Positions 46,999 to 55,597 of a stretch of DNA of 64,000 nucleotides are shown here, in pieces; the stretch's first letter is position 1, and each line of letters opens with the position of its first letter. Source of the DNA: Pseudomonadota bacterium (lineage in GTDB: Bacteria > Pseudomonadota > Gammaproteobacteria > Steroidobacterales > Steroidobacteraceae). The position numbers and the translations under genes are program-made. The stretch is from the NCBI GenBank assembly GCA_026398735.1, contig JAPLSH010000004.1, positions 186,001-250,000 of the forward strand. Reading direction: 5' to 3'. Below the pieces are notes generated by a model, which saw only the letters and a program-made list of their open reading frames with translations, was not told where the DNA came from and ran no database searches.

Positions 46999-49900
46999 TC
47001 ATCGAGCCCACCATGCTGGACGCGCTGACCTTCAAGCCGCACGGTGTGCAGATCATCGAGGCCAGTGCCGGCACTGGTAAAACCTGGACTCTTGCGGCGC
47101 TGTATGTCCGTCTGGTGCTGGGCGATGACCGCGCCCCACTCGAGCCACGTCAAATATTGGTGATGACCTTTACCGACGCAGCGATGGAAGAACTGCGCGA
47201 ACGTATCCGTGAGCGCTTGGCGCTGGCGGCGCGCGTGTTCCATGGAGATCCGTCAGCGCTCGAAAAGGCCGATGCGTTCCTGCTGGAGCTACGCGACAGT
47301 CGCGGTGCCAACTTGCTCGCCGATGCCATGCGACTGGACAGTGCAGCTCGATCGATGGACGAGGCCGCCATCTTCACCATTCACGGCTGGAGCCATCGCA
47401 TGCTGCGCGAGCATGCATTTGAAAGCGCTAGCCTGTTTGAGCAACGCAAAATAGATGATCCGCAGGCTTTGCAGTTGCAGGTGCTGCATGACTACTGGCG
47501 ATTGCACATTTATACCCTTAGTGCTGCCCAGTCGCTGGCGCTGCCAGACTTTGCCATGTCGCCTGCGGACCTGCTGCGCAAGCTCAGAAAACGCATCGCC
47601 CAGCGCTCGCACCAATCACTCATTGCAGAAGCACCACCCTTAGACACTTTTGCGCAGACCTTTGATGCCCGGTCGCAATGGTGCGCACAAGTGCAAGCGT
47701 TGGAAGAGCGTGCCAGACAGTTATGGCGTGAGCATCGAGTGGACCTTGAGGTGCAATTGGCTGCGGCTTATGAAGGTCACCTCAAAAAGCCATCCTTTGG
47801 CAGCCCTAATCATGCAGCTCACATGCAGGCCATGCGTTTGTGGGCCGAAGGGGGCGCGGCCAGCGATCGGTGGCCTGCCAAGTTCACACTACAAAACCTG
47901 ACTCAACAAACGAAACAAAAATGCACCACGCCCGTCGATCACTTCGGCGTGTACCAGGCAATACAAAACTTGGAGGTGGTCAGGGCACAGGCCCCTGCTG
48001 CGTGGGATTTGGTCTACGACCATGCCACTAACTGGATCTGCGCCGAAGTCACCCGTCGCAAATTGCAGCGTGGCGAGTTCGACTTTCATGACCTGCTGCA
48101 GCGTCTGCACTACGCCTTAAATCTGCCTGACAGTGGGCTGCCCGCGGTAATCCGCGCCCAGTACCCAGTGGCCTTGGTCGATGAGTTTCAGGACACCGAT
48201 GCGCTGCAATATGGCGCGCTCCATCAGATTTATCTGGCCGACCGCGACTGGCGTGAGAGCGACGATAGCGCACTGGTGATGATCGGTGACCCCAAGCAGG
48301 CCATCTATCGTTTCCGTGGCGCGGACTTGGGTATCTATGTGAAGGCGCGCGCCGCCGCAAACCAGATCCACACACTCAGCGGCAACTTCCGTTCATCAAA
48401 GCCCCTGGTCGACGCGGTCAATCACATCTTCCTGAACGCGGAGAAACCGTTCGGCGATATCACCTACCAACCCGTCATGGCTAAAAGAGCCGACAGCGTG
48501 GTGTCGGTGCTGCGCCCTGACGGCTCGCAGTGGCCTGCGCTGACAGTTTGGACACCCCAGGACATCAACTTAACCAAGAAATCCGCGCTCGAAGACGAAT
48601 TTTCGCAGGGCATGGCCACGCAGATTGTGGCGCTGTTGCACGAAGGCCAAGTGAAGCCGGAACAGATCGCAGTGCTGGTGCGCACGGGCAAGGAAGCCCG
48701 TCTCATCCGCAAAGCGCTGCAAGAGCGCGACGTGGCTACTGTGTATCTGTCAGAGCGCGACAGCGTGTATCAAAGCTCACAGGCTTTGCAGCTGTGGTAT
48801 GTGCTGGCCGCTGTGCTGCGACCGCGCTCGTTGCGTGCGCTGCGTGCCGCGGTGGCCACCCGTCTGTACGGTCTTACTGACGTTGAACGTGAACAGTTGC
48901 TGCTGGATGACGTGAACCTGGAAGGTCTGGTCGAAGACTTTCTGGCATGGCAGGACGTATGGCGCACGCAGGGCGTTCTGGCCATGGTGCACAAGCTGCT
49001 GCATCAGCGTGGTGTAGCTGCGGCCTTGTTAGCACGGCTGCAGGGCGGTGAACGCGAACTGACCAACGTGTTGCATCTGGCCGCCCTGCTGCAGGAAGCC
49101 TCTGCGAGTCTGCAAGGTGAAACTGCGCTGCTGCGATTCTTAGGGGAACAGATCGGCGCTGACGACAGCCTTGACAGTAGCGCAGCGCAGTTGCGCTTGG
49201 AAACCGATGCCGCGCTGGTCAAGGTAATCACGCTGCACAAGTCTAAGGGCCTGCAATACCCGGTGGTGTTTCTTCCGTTCTCCTACACGTCTGCGACTTC
49301 GAAGGCAGATCCCGGCGAAGACAAAGATGATCCACACGTTAAAAAGCGACTCGAAGAAGAGCAGGCCGAATCGGTGCGCTTGATGTATGTCGCGCTTACC
49401 CGCGCCGAACGGGCGCTGTTTATGTCCGCGGCCACGCCAGGGTATATGCCAGAGAAGACCTCGCTCTTCAAACTGCTCAATCGCAAGACTAAGACCGACC
49501 TTATCGAGAAGCTGGAAGCGTGGGGTGCTTGCAGCGACATCTGCATTGAAACATTGCCGACCCAGAACCTGCAGCGTTGGCGTGGCAACAGCACGGCAGC
49601 TGTACCGCGAACCATCGAAACATTGCTGCGCCGCCATCGCAGCACGTGGCGCAGCACCAGCTTCTCGTCGATGACTCGTGATCTGCACGCGATCACCGCT
49701 CTGCCTAAAACCTCGCAGGACGAGCTGCGCGAAGATCGCCAAACTGATGCCGCGGGCGAACCGGCTACTTCACGCTTGAACACCAGTTGGTCTGGACTCA
49801 AGGGCGGCGAGCGTCTGGGCACTGCGATGCACGACCTGCTTGAGTGTCAGTTGCAGGAGGGCTGGCCCGTCGCTGCCGATTGTGCCTCGCCCGCTTGGCT

Positions 49901-50510
49901 CAAGTTGCTGCGCAAGCATGTGCGCAACCTCACTGGAGAGAAGATCACCGCCGAGCAGCTGACACAGTGGGTGCATGCCTGCACCCATGCAGTGCTGCCA
50001 CTGGCCGGTAGCAGTCTGCAACTGCGCACCTTGGCCGCGCAGCAGGCTGTGGCAGAAATGCCCTTCGTGCTGACCTTGCGTGGCACCGCGACCCGTCATG
50101 TCGATGCTTTGCTGAACACTTATGTACAGCCCGGTCAGCCGCGCATACCACTCTCACCGGATTTTCTGCAGGGTCAGTTGGTGGGTTCACTGGACGTGGT
50201 CATCGAGCATGAGGGCCGCTGGTATGTCATGGACTACAAGACCAACCAGATGGATGCTGATACGTACCAAGCGATGACCGACAAGATTCTGGAAAAGCGC
50301 TATGACCTGCAGTACAGCTTGTATCTGCTGGCGCTGCATCGTCTGCTCAAGTTGCGACTGCCAGACTATAACTACGACCAGCACATCGGTGGTGCGCTGT
50401 ACTTCTTTCTGCGTTTGGTGGATCAACCTGGCGCCGGGCTCTATCACGACAGGCCGCCGCGCCAGTTCATCGAAGAGTTGGATGCCTATTTCTCGGCTGG
50501 TGCTGCATGA
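46995..50510 (+). CDS. recB: Exodeoxyribonuclease V subunit RecB (beta)
   Basis: 1171 residues. UvrD-like helicase and nuclease: IEASAGTGKTWTLAALYVRLVL is Walker A, FDFHDLLQRLHYAL and LVDEFQDTDALQ form motif II, VMIGDPKQAIYRFRGAD motif III, KVITLHKSKGLQYPVVFLPF motif V and LMYVALTRAERALFM motif VI. The C-terminal nuclease has VVIEHEGRWYVMDYKTNQM (DYKTN, metal-binding). It is the 3'-5' motor and the single nuclease of RecBCD. It overlaps recC and recD by 4 bp each (ATGA). The coding length is normal, with no truncation. Confidence 0.96.
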   Translation: MIIEPTMLDALTFKPHGVQIIEASAGTGKTWTLAALYVRLVLGDDRAPLEPRQILVMTFTDAAMEELRERIRERLALAARVFHGDPSALEKADAFLLELRDSRGANLLADAMRLDSAARSMDEAAIFTIHGWSHRMLREHAFESASLFEQRKIDDPQALQLQVLHDYWRLHIYTLSAAQSLALPDFAMSPADLLRKLRKRIAQRSHQSLIAEAPPLDTFAQTFDARSQWCAQVQALEERARQLWREHRVDLEVQLAAAYEGHLKKPSFGSPNHAAHMQAMRLWAEGGAASDRWPAKFTLQNLTQQTKQKCTTPVDHFGVYQAIQNLEVVRAQAPAAWDLVYDHATNWICAEVTRRKLQRGEFDFHDLLQRLHYALNLPDSGLPAVIRAQYPVALVDEFQDTDALQYGALHQIYLADRDWRESDDSALVMIGDPKQAIYRFRGADLGIYVKARAAANQIHTLSGNFRSSKPLVDAVNHIFLNAEKPFGDITYQPVMAKRADSVVSVLRPDGSQWPALTVWTPQDINLTKKSALEDEFSQGMATQIVALLHEGQVKPEQIAVLVRTGKEARLIRKALQERDVATVYLSERDSVYQSSQALQLWYVLAAVLRPRSLRALRAAVATRLYGLTDVEREQLLLDDVNLEGLVEDFLAWQDVWRTQGVLAMVHKLLHQRGVAAALLARLQGGERELTNVLHLAALLQEASASLQGETALLRFLGEQIGADDSLDSSAAQLRLETDAALVKVITLHKSKGLQYPVVFLPFSYTSATSKADPGEDKDDPHVKKRLEEEQAESVRLMYVALTRAERALFMSAATPGYMPEKTSLFKLLNRKTKTDLIEKLEAWGACSDICIETLPTQNLQRWRGNSTAAVPRTIETLLRRHRSTWRSTSFSSMTRDLHAITALPKTSQDELREDRQTDAAGEPATSRLNTSWSGLKGGERLGTAMHDLLECQLQEGWPVAADCASPAWLKLLRKHVRNLTGEKITAEQLTQWVHACTHAVLPLAGSSLQLRTLAAQQAVAEMPFVLTLRGTATRHVDALLNTYVQPGQPRIPLSPDFLQGQLVGSLDVVIEHEGRWYVMDYKTNQMDADTYQAMTDKILEKRYDLQYSLYLLALHRLLKLRLPDYNYDQHIGGALYFFLRLVDQPGAGLYHDRPPRQFIEELDAYFSAGAA

Positions 50511-52252
50511 CCGCGTTGTGGCAAGACGGTGGCGCGGCGCCGCTAACTGCTCTGGACCGTGCTTTTGTCGCCTTTCTGCTGTCTACGCAGCCGTCCGATG
50601 ACATGCGCCATGCGTGGCTGGCGGCACTGGCCAGCCATCAATATGGCCGCGGTCATGCGTGTCTGGATCTGCAGGCCTTGCAGCACAGCGCGGCAGACAC
50701 TCTGGGTTGGACCACCGAAGCCCTGCAGGCTGTACCGGCAGACTTGGCGGACGCTGCTGTCACGTTACCTTGGGTGCAACAACCTAACAGCCCGTTGGTG
50801 CTGATTGCGCAGCGGCTGTACTTGCGCCGGCCCTACAGCGCAGAACAAACCATTTTGCAGTCACTGCAGATGCGCGACGCACAAACAGTGAGCCTGCCTC
50901 CGCAGCTACCGGACCTGCTGGATGCGCTGTTCCCGGAGGCTGTGCACAACCGCAACAGCGATCTGCAACGTCGCGCCTGCGAAGTGGCAGCGCAGGGATC
51001 CTTTACGCTGATTACCGGCGGCCCAGGCACCGGCAAAACCACTACGGTGACGCGATTACTGGCCCTGCTGATGCGCGTCGCGCAAGACCAGGGCGCTGCT
51101 TTGCCACGCATTAAGCTGGCTGCGCCCACCGGCAAAGCCGCCAGTCGGCTGACGCAGTCTATCGGGCGCAGTGTCCAGAACCTTCCGGCTGGATTTGCCT
51201 TCGACGTGTCGACCCTTCAGGCCGCAACGTTGCACAGTCTGTTGGGTGTGCGTGGCAATGCTTGGGGTAGGGGCGTGCAGCGCCTGGAAGCCGATATTGT
51301 CATCGTTGATGAAGCCTCGATGGTCGATCTGGACATGATGGCGCGGCTGTTTACGGCGGTGCCACCCGGTACACGCCTGATACTGCTCGGCGACAAGGAC
51401 CAGTTGGCCTCCGTAGAAGCCGGCGCCGTGTTGGCGCAGTTGTGCCAACGCACGGCGCTCGCGTCACGCATCGTCACACTGACCCATAGTCATCGTTTCA
51501 GTGCAGATAGCGGCATCGGTCAATGGGCGGACTTGGTCAATGCCGGCGATAGCGCCGCAGTGCTGCAGCTGCGACAACAACTACCTGTGTGGGGTCAACA
51601 GTCCTCTGCACCCGTACAACATCTAAAAGTAAATCGCAGCACCGACGTGGCGTTTATAGACTGCGTGACGCAAGGCTGGGCGTCCTGGCTTGCCGGTTTA
51701 CAACCGGTGGCACAGCAGCAGGACTGCAGCGACGCCCAGGCGCAGCAGTTACTGGATGAGCTGGCAGCCTTCCAGGTGTTGTGCGCACTGCGCAGTGGCC
51801 CTTGGGGTGTCGAAGCGCTCAATACCCAGTTGCAACGTGCATTGGGCTTTGGCTCGGCGACCTGGTTCAGCGGCCGCCCGGTCATGGTCACCCGCAACGA
51901 CTATGCCCTTAAGCTTATGAATGGCGATGTGGGTTTGTGCCTGTGGCACAGGGGCCTCTTGCGCGTTGCGTTTCGCGATAGTGAGGGAGGGTTGCGGTGG
52001 ATTGCACCGGCGCGTCTGGAGGCCGTCGATAGCGTGTTTGCCATGACCGTGCACAAGTCGCAGGGCTCGGAGTTCGGACGCGTGCTGCTGGTGCTGCCGG
52101 ATTTGTCTTCACCCGTTCTCACTCGTGAACTACTGTATACGGGCATAACGCGTGCGCGAGAGGGCATGGTGCTGCTGGCCCCGCACGCGGGCGTGTTGGC
52201 TGATGCCGTCGCCCGTCGAGTGCAGCGCGCCGGCGGACTGGTTTACGGCTGA
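50507..52252 (+). CDS. recD: Exodeoxyribonuclease V subunit RecD (alpha)
   Basis: 581 residues. Superfamily 1B helicase with 5'-3' polarity. LITGGPGTGKTTTVTRLLALLMR is Walker A, KLAAPTGKAASRLTQSI motif Ia, IVIVDEASMVDLDMMARL motif II, ILLGDKDQLASVEAGAVL motif III and VFAMTVHKSQGSEFGRVLLVLP motif V. RecD gives the complex its fast motor and enables nuclease activity. It ends the recCBD operon. The DUF502 gene starts 15 bp later. Confidence 0.96.
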   Translation: MTALWQDGGAAPLTALDRAFVAFLLSTQPSDDMRHAWLAALASHQYGRGHACLDLQALQHSAADTLGWTTEALQAVPADLADAAVTLPWVQQPNSPLVLIAQRLYLRRPYSAEQTILQSLQMRDAQTVSLPPQLPDLLDALFPEAVHNRNSDLQRRACEVAAQGSFTLITGGPGTGKTTTVTRLLALLMRVAQDQGAALPRIKLAAPTGKAASRLTQSIGRSVQNLPAGFAFDVSTLQAATLHSLLGVRGNAWGRGVQRLEADIVIVDEASMVDLDMMARLFTAVPPGTRLILLGDKDQLASVEAGAVLAQLCQRTALASRIVTLTHSHRFSADSGIGQWADLVNAGDSAAVLQLRQQLPVWGQQSSAPVQHLKVNRSTDVAFIDCVTQGWASWLAGLQPVAQQQDCSDAQAQQLLDELAAFQVLCALRSGPWGVEALNTQLQRALGFGSATWFSGRPVMVTRNDYALKLMNGDVGLCLWHRGLLRVAFRDSEGGLRWIAPARLEAVDSVFAMTVHKSQGSEFGRVLLVLPDLSSPVLTRELLYTGITRAREGMVLLAPHAGVLADAVARRVQRAGGLVYG

Positions 52253-52267
52253 ACCTCGGGATAACTC

Positions 52268-52846
52268 ATGCTCAAGTATCTGGGTCGTATCTTGCTCAAG
52301 GGGCTGGTCACCATCCTGCCTATTGGATTGACGCTCTATCTCATCTACTGGCTGGGCGTCACTCTCGAGTCGGTACTGAGCGGCCCGTTGCACTGGGTCA
52401 TAGACGATCGTCACTACTTGCCGGGTATGGGTCTGGTCGCAGGACTGGCCGTGCTGTTTGTCATGGGCATGCTGGTCAATGCCTATCTGGTGCGCCGGGT
52501 GCTGCGCCATGGCGAACAACTGGTGCTCAAGGTGCCGTTGGTTCGCACGCTCTACAGTGCGTTTCGTGACCTCGCAAAACTGGTCAACACCGATCGCAAA
52601 AGCGACATGCAAAGCGTGGTGGTGGTGCGTTGCGGCGATTTACGCCTGCTGGGCTTCGTCACGCAGGAAGTGGCAGAGTTGCCCGGCATTGACGCCGGGC
52701 AAGCTCTGGTAGCGGTGTATCTGCCAATGAGCTATCAGATCGGTGGCTATACGGTGTATGTACCGCGTGACCACCTTGAGCCTACAACGCTGACGGTCGA
52801 GACGGCGATGCGCATCGTCCTAACCGGCGGGTTGCAAAACAACTGA
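52268..52846 (+). CDS. DUF502 membrane protein
   Basis: 192 residues. LGRILLKGLVTILPIGLTLYLIYWLGVTLE is the first transmembrane segment, and LVAGLAVLFVMGMLVNAYLVRRVLRHGEQLVLKVPLVRTLYSAFRDLAKLVNTD is a second segment plus the DUF502 core. The cytoplasmic region then continues with VVVRCGDLRLLGFVTQEVAELPG and VAVYLPMSYQIGGYTVYVPRDHL. The function of this widespread family is unknown. It lies 15 bp after recD and may be co-transcribed. The C-terminal HLEPTTLTVETAMRIVLTGGL is typical of the family. Confidence 0.9.
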   Translation: MLKYLGRILLKGLVTILPIGLTLYLIYWLGVTLESVLSGPLHWVIDDRHYLPGMGLVAGLAVLFVMGMLVNAYLVRRVLRHGEQLVLKVPLVRTLYSAFRDLAKLVNTDRKSDMQSVVVVRCGDLRLLGFVTQEVAELPGIDAGQALVAVYLPMSYQIGGYTVYVPRDHLEPTTLTVETAMRIVLTGGLQNN

Positions 52847-52873
52847 GTGCAAACCCGCACTCGTACCAAGCAC

Positions 52874-54409
52874 TCACTCCTTACATTGATAATTGGCCGC
52901 GTCGTCGCTGTTGCCCGTTCCGGTGAACTGCGCATGAGTAGGCCAAGCGCACAGTGGGCGGCTGCGACCTGGGAAGGCTGCGCCGGTGACCGTGACTTGC
53001 TGGGGCGCTTTGCCTGCTTCAACCCAATCGACTAAGGCTGTAAGCAGGTCGAAGTTGTCCAGCGCCGCATCACCACCGCGGCAGTGACCCATACCAGGAA
53101 CCAGGAACATGCGGCTCCACTGCGACACAGGCTGCTGCGGATTGTCGCGCGACAGCCGCTCGTAATAGCGCACGGTATCGTTAGCCGAGAACCAGGGATC
53201 GCTTACGCCGTGGTACAGAATCAGCTTGCTGCCATGCGACACGAAGCTACCCAAGTTAGTCCATTCGTTAGCATCGCCGAGCATGTGGATGCCGTCATGG
53301 GCAACATAGGCTTCGGTATCGACGTCCATCGTTGTGCCGGTAGGCGAAGGCCCGACGGGGCTCATGCCGCCATTGAGCAAGCCCGGAATGCCGGCCCCGC
53401 TGGCAGCGATGCCGGTATCCCAAGGAAAGCCCGGATAAACCTGCAAGCCGCGTGAGTTGACCGGACCGGCAAAGGCCTTTTGTAGCGCAGCAACTTGAAC
53501 GTTGCTGAGGCAGCTGTCGTCCTTGTTTGCTTTGCAGGCCAATGCTGCAGGATCGAAGCGGCAGCCGCGCGTATTGAACACCATGCCATCGCGCACGCCA
53601 TCGAGCCCATCGCAGGCTTTGAGCAGTCCATCGACCACCAGCTTGCGGTCTGATGCCGACAGCGCCTGCGCCGTCAGTGATTTGCCTGCTGCGTCTTTGG
53701 GTGCGGCACTGTTGAGTGCTGTGGTGACCCAACGCGTAGCCAGATTGGAGTAGTTGGTACGCATCGCAGGTGCGCCGGCAATGATGCCGTCGAACTCCAA
53801 GGGTTGACGCTGCGCCTGTAACAGCGCCTCGCGTCCGCCTGTTGAACAGCCGACGAAGTAAGTATGCGCAATCGCTCTTTTGTAATGGCTGGCGATCAAC
53901 TGCCGCGCCACCGTGTTGACCTTGCCGATGGCTTGATACAAGAAGTTGAGCGCCGCCTGCTGGTCATCAAAGAAGCTGCTGTCAAAGCCCGCGCCGCGAT
54001 GCCCGGAGTCGGTGCTGGCCACCGCAAAGCCACGCGCCAGCGCCGATCGATTACCCGCTGCACCCGCACCCAAGGGTGGATTGACGCTGCCGTTGAGACC
54101 GCCACCCCCTTGAAACAGCATTCTGCCGTTCCATTGGTCGGGAAGCGCCACCGCAAAGCCGATGGCATAGGGCTTGTTGTCGCGCCCCGTATGCGGCTCG
54201 AGCGTGCCTTCTACCTTGCAATAGGCCGGTGTGGTGGCCGTGGCGGTCTGGCGCTCGGCCTTTTGGATCTCGATGCTGCTGCCTGGAATGCGAAAGCCGG
54301 CCAGCGCTGCGCACTGGGAAGCCAGAGTGTCTTCGGGTGCGGCAGCAAAGGCGTTGCCGCCTGCCAGTAACAAGACAAGACAAAAATAGCGACGGACAGC
54401 GGTGGTCAT
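52874..54409 (-). CDS. Tannase/feruloyl esterase family alpha/beta hydrolase
   Basis: 511 residues. Signal peptide 1-23. The family's CS-D-HC catalytic set is clear: Cys188-Ser189 in [14 protein letters not shown], Asp404 in [10 protein letters not shown], and His442-Cys443 in [12 protein letters not shown]. The two cysteines next to Ser and His are expected to form the disulfide that joins the triad. Other Cys-rich loops ([24 protein letters not shown]) are typical of the group. It would cleave phenolic ester bonds such as feruloyl or galloyl esters outside the cytoplasm. The frame runs further upstream to 54874 with no coding character, so ATG 54409 is chosen. It is divergent from gloA. Confidence 0.9.
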   Translation of the reverse strand: MTTAVRRYFCLVLLLAGGNAFAAAPEDTLASQCAALAGFRIPGSSIEIQKAERQTATATTPAYCKVEGTLEPHTGRDNKPYAIGFAVALPDQWNGRMLFQGGGGLNGSVNPPLGAGAAGNRSALARGFAVASTDSGHRGAGFDSSFFDDQQAALNFLYQAIGKVNTVARQLIASHYKRAIAHTYFVGCSTGGREALLQAQRQPLEFDGIIAGAPAMRTNYSNLATRWVTTALNSAAPKDAAGKSLTAQALSASDRKLVVDGLLKACDGLDGVRDGMVFNTRGCRFDPAALACKANKDDSCLSNVQVAALQKAFAGPVNSRGLQVYPGFPWDTGIAASGAGIPGLLNGGMSPVGPSPTGTTMDVDTEAYVAHDGIHMLGDANEWTNLGSFVSHGSKLILYHGVSDPWFSANDTVRYYERLSRDNPQQPVSQWSRMFLVPGMGHCRGGDAALDNFDLLTALVDWVEAGKAPQQVTVTGAAFPGRSRPLCAWPTHAQFTGTGNSDDAANYQCKE

Positions 54410-54472
54410 GTGGGCAATCCCCCTTTGCGGCTTTATGCTGGGCGGCACAACCATACTCTTGAAGGCCTGCCC

Positions 54473-54862
54473 ATGAACATCCTCCACACCATGATCCGCG
54501 TCGGCGACCTGCAACGCTCGGTCGACTTCTACACCAAGGTGCTGGGCTTGAACCTGCTGCGCCAAGTGGATATGCCCGAGCAGCGCTACACGCTCGCGTT
54601 TGTGGGCTTTGGCGCCGGCAATGCCGATGGCGGCGCCGAAATCGAACTGACCTATAACTATGGCGTGACCAGCTATGAGCAGGGGACGGCTTTTGGGCAC
54701 CTGGCGTTGGCCACACCCGATGTCGCTGCGACTTGCGCTGCCATTCGTGCCGCCGGCGGCAACGTGATTCGCGATGCCGGTCCGGTCAAGGGCGGCACCA
54801 CTGTCATTGCCTTCGTGCAGGATCCGGACGGCTACAAGATTGAGTTGATTCAACGCGGCTGA
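54473..54862 (+). CDS. gloA: Lactoylglutathione lyase (glyoxalase I)
   Basis: 129 residues. [33 protein letters not shown] is the first beta-alpha-beta unit, and [35 protein letters not shown] and [17 protein letters not shown] form the second. Metal ligands are His5, Glu57 (EIELTYNYG), His75 and Glu123 by family position. It detoxifies methylglyoxal with glutathione, and glutathione peroxidase is also encoded in this window. The start at ATG 54473 matches the E. coli length. It is divergent from the tannase gene. Confidence 0.93.
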   Translation: MNILHTMIRVGDLQRSVDFYTKVLGLNLLRQVDMPEQRYTLAFVGFGAGNADGGAEIELTYNYGVTSYEQGTAFGHLALATPDVAATCAAIRAAGGNVIRDAGPVKGGTTVIAFVQDPDGYKIELIQRG

Positions 54863-54923
54863 CGAATCCGCCATAACTGCGTTAAGAGGCTAACAACAGT
54901 CAGATACAGCTTGAGCAGCTCCC

Positions 54924-54943
54924 GGCATGCTGCAAAGCATGCC
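54924..54943. other. Perfect hairpin upstream of higB
   Basis: GGCATGCT (54924-54931), four bases, AGCATGCC (54936-54943): an 8-bp perfect stem. It sits between the gloA stop and the HigBA promoter with no T-tract. It may end the gloA message or serve as an extra protein-binding dyad. Confidence 0.45.
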
Positions 54944-54945
54944 CA

Positions 54946-54975
54946 TTGTAAAACTGTATCGCGTCACGATACATT
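54946..54975 (+). promoter_or_regulatory. HigBA promoter with overlapping operator
   Basis: TTGTAA (54946-54951), an 18-bp spacer and TACATT (54970-54975) form a likely promoter. Within it lies a 7-bp inverted repeat, TGTATCG (54955-54961) and CGATACA (54967-54973), with 5 bp between. HigA-type antitoxins repress their operons from such dyads, and the site covers spacer and -10. GTG 54983 is only 8 bp past the -10. Confidence 0.7.
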
Positions 54976-54982
54976 ACCCACA

Positions 54983-55264
54983 GTGATCAAGTCCTTCCGA
55001 CATCGGGGGCTTGAGCGGTTTTTCGAGATCGGAACGCGAGCCGGGATCAACCCCGATCACGCGCCCAGACTCAGACATCAACTGGCCATGCTCGACGTTG
55101 CCAAGGCACCTGCTGACGTCAATTTACCTGGTTGGCGATTGCACAAGTTATCTGGTGCCTTGCAAGAACACTGGTCTTTGCGCGTCAGCGGCAATTGGCG
55201 GCTCATTTTCTGTTTCGAGGATGAAGATGTGACTGGCGTCGATTATCTGGACTACCACGCATGA
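54983..55264 (+). CDS. higB: HigB-like toxin (RelE/ParE superfamily)
   Basis: 93 residues from GTG 54983. IKSFRHRGLERFFEIGTRAGIN starts the protein, and INPDHAPRLRHQLAMLDVAKAPADVNLPGWRLHKLSG and VSGNWRLIFCFEDEDVTGVDYLDYH follow, the standard HigB host-inhibition pattern. It is a ribosome-dependent mRNA interferase. The frame runs further upstream from 54911, but GTG 54983 fits the family. It overlaps higA by 4 bp (ATGA). Transcripts from the adjacent promoter would have a very short leader. Confidence 0.9.
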   Translation: MIKSFRHRGLERFFEIGTRAGINPDHAPRLRHQLAMLDVAKAPADVNLPGWRLHKLSGALQEHWSLRVSGNWRLIFCFEDEDVTGVDYLDYHA

Positions 55265-55557
55265 CTCTGCATAACCCGCCGCATCCAGGCCAGATCTTGC
55301 GCGATGGCGTACTGTCTGAAGATAGATTAAGCGTTGCGCAATTTGCCCGCTGCCTCGGCGTGTCTCGAGTTTCCTTATCGCGCATGTTGCATGGTCATTC
55401 CGCAGTTAGTGCTTCTATGGCTTTGCGTCTGGCCGCTGCCTTGGGCGGTTCCGCGGAGGTTTGGCTGGAACTGCAGTCCCGGCATGACCTGTGGCAAGCG
55501 CGCCGTAAGCTCCGATCTGTTGTCGCGAAGATCAAGCCCATCCAATCTGCAGACTGA
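55261..55557 (+). CDS. higA: HigA-family antitoxin
   Basis: 98 residues. NPPHPGQILRDGVLSEDRLSVAQFARCLGVSRVSLSRMLHGHSAVSASMALRLAAALGGSAEVWLELQ is the classic HigA/VapI form, with a helix-turn-helix (SVAQFARCLGVSRVSLSRML) and the HPGxIL start. It binds HigB and represses the operon through the dyad at 54955-54973. The C-terminal tail SRHDLWQARRKLRSVVAKIKP is typical. Confidence 0.93.
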   Translation: MTLHNPPHPGQILRDGVLSEDRLSVAQFARCLGVSRVSLSRMLHGHSAVSASMALRLAAALGGSAEVWLELQSRHDLWQARRKLRSVVAKIKPIQSAD

Positions 55558-55597
55558 ATTTCTACCTAACCTTTATCAATTGAAGCGGAGCAGCTCA

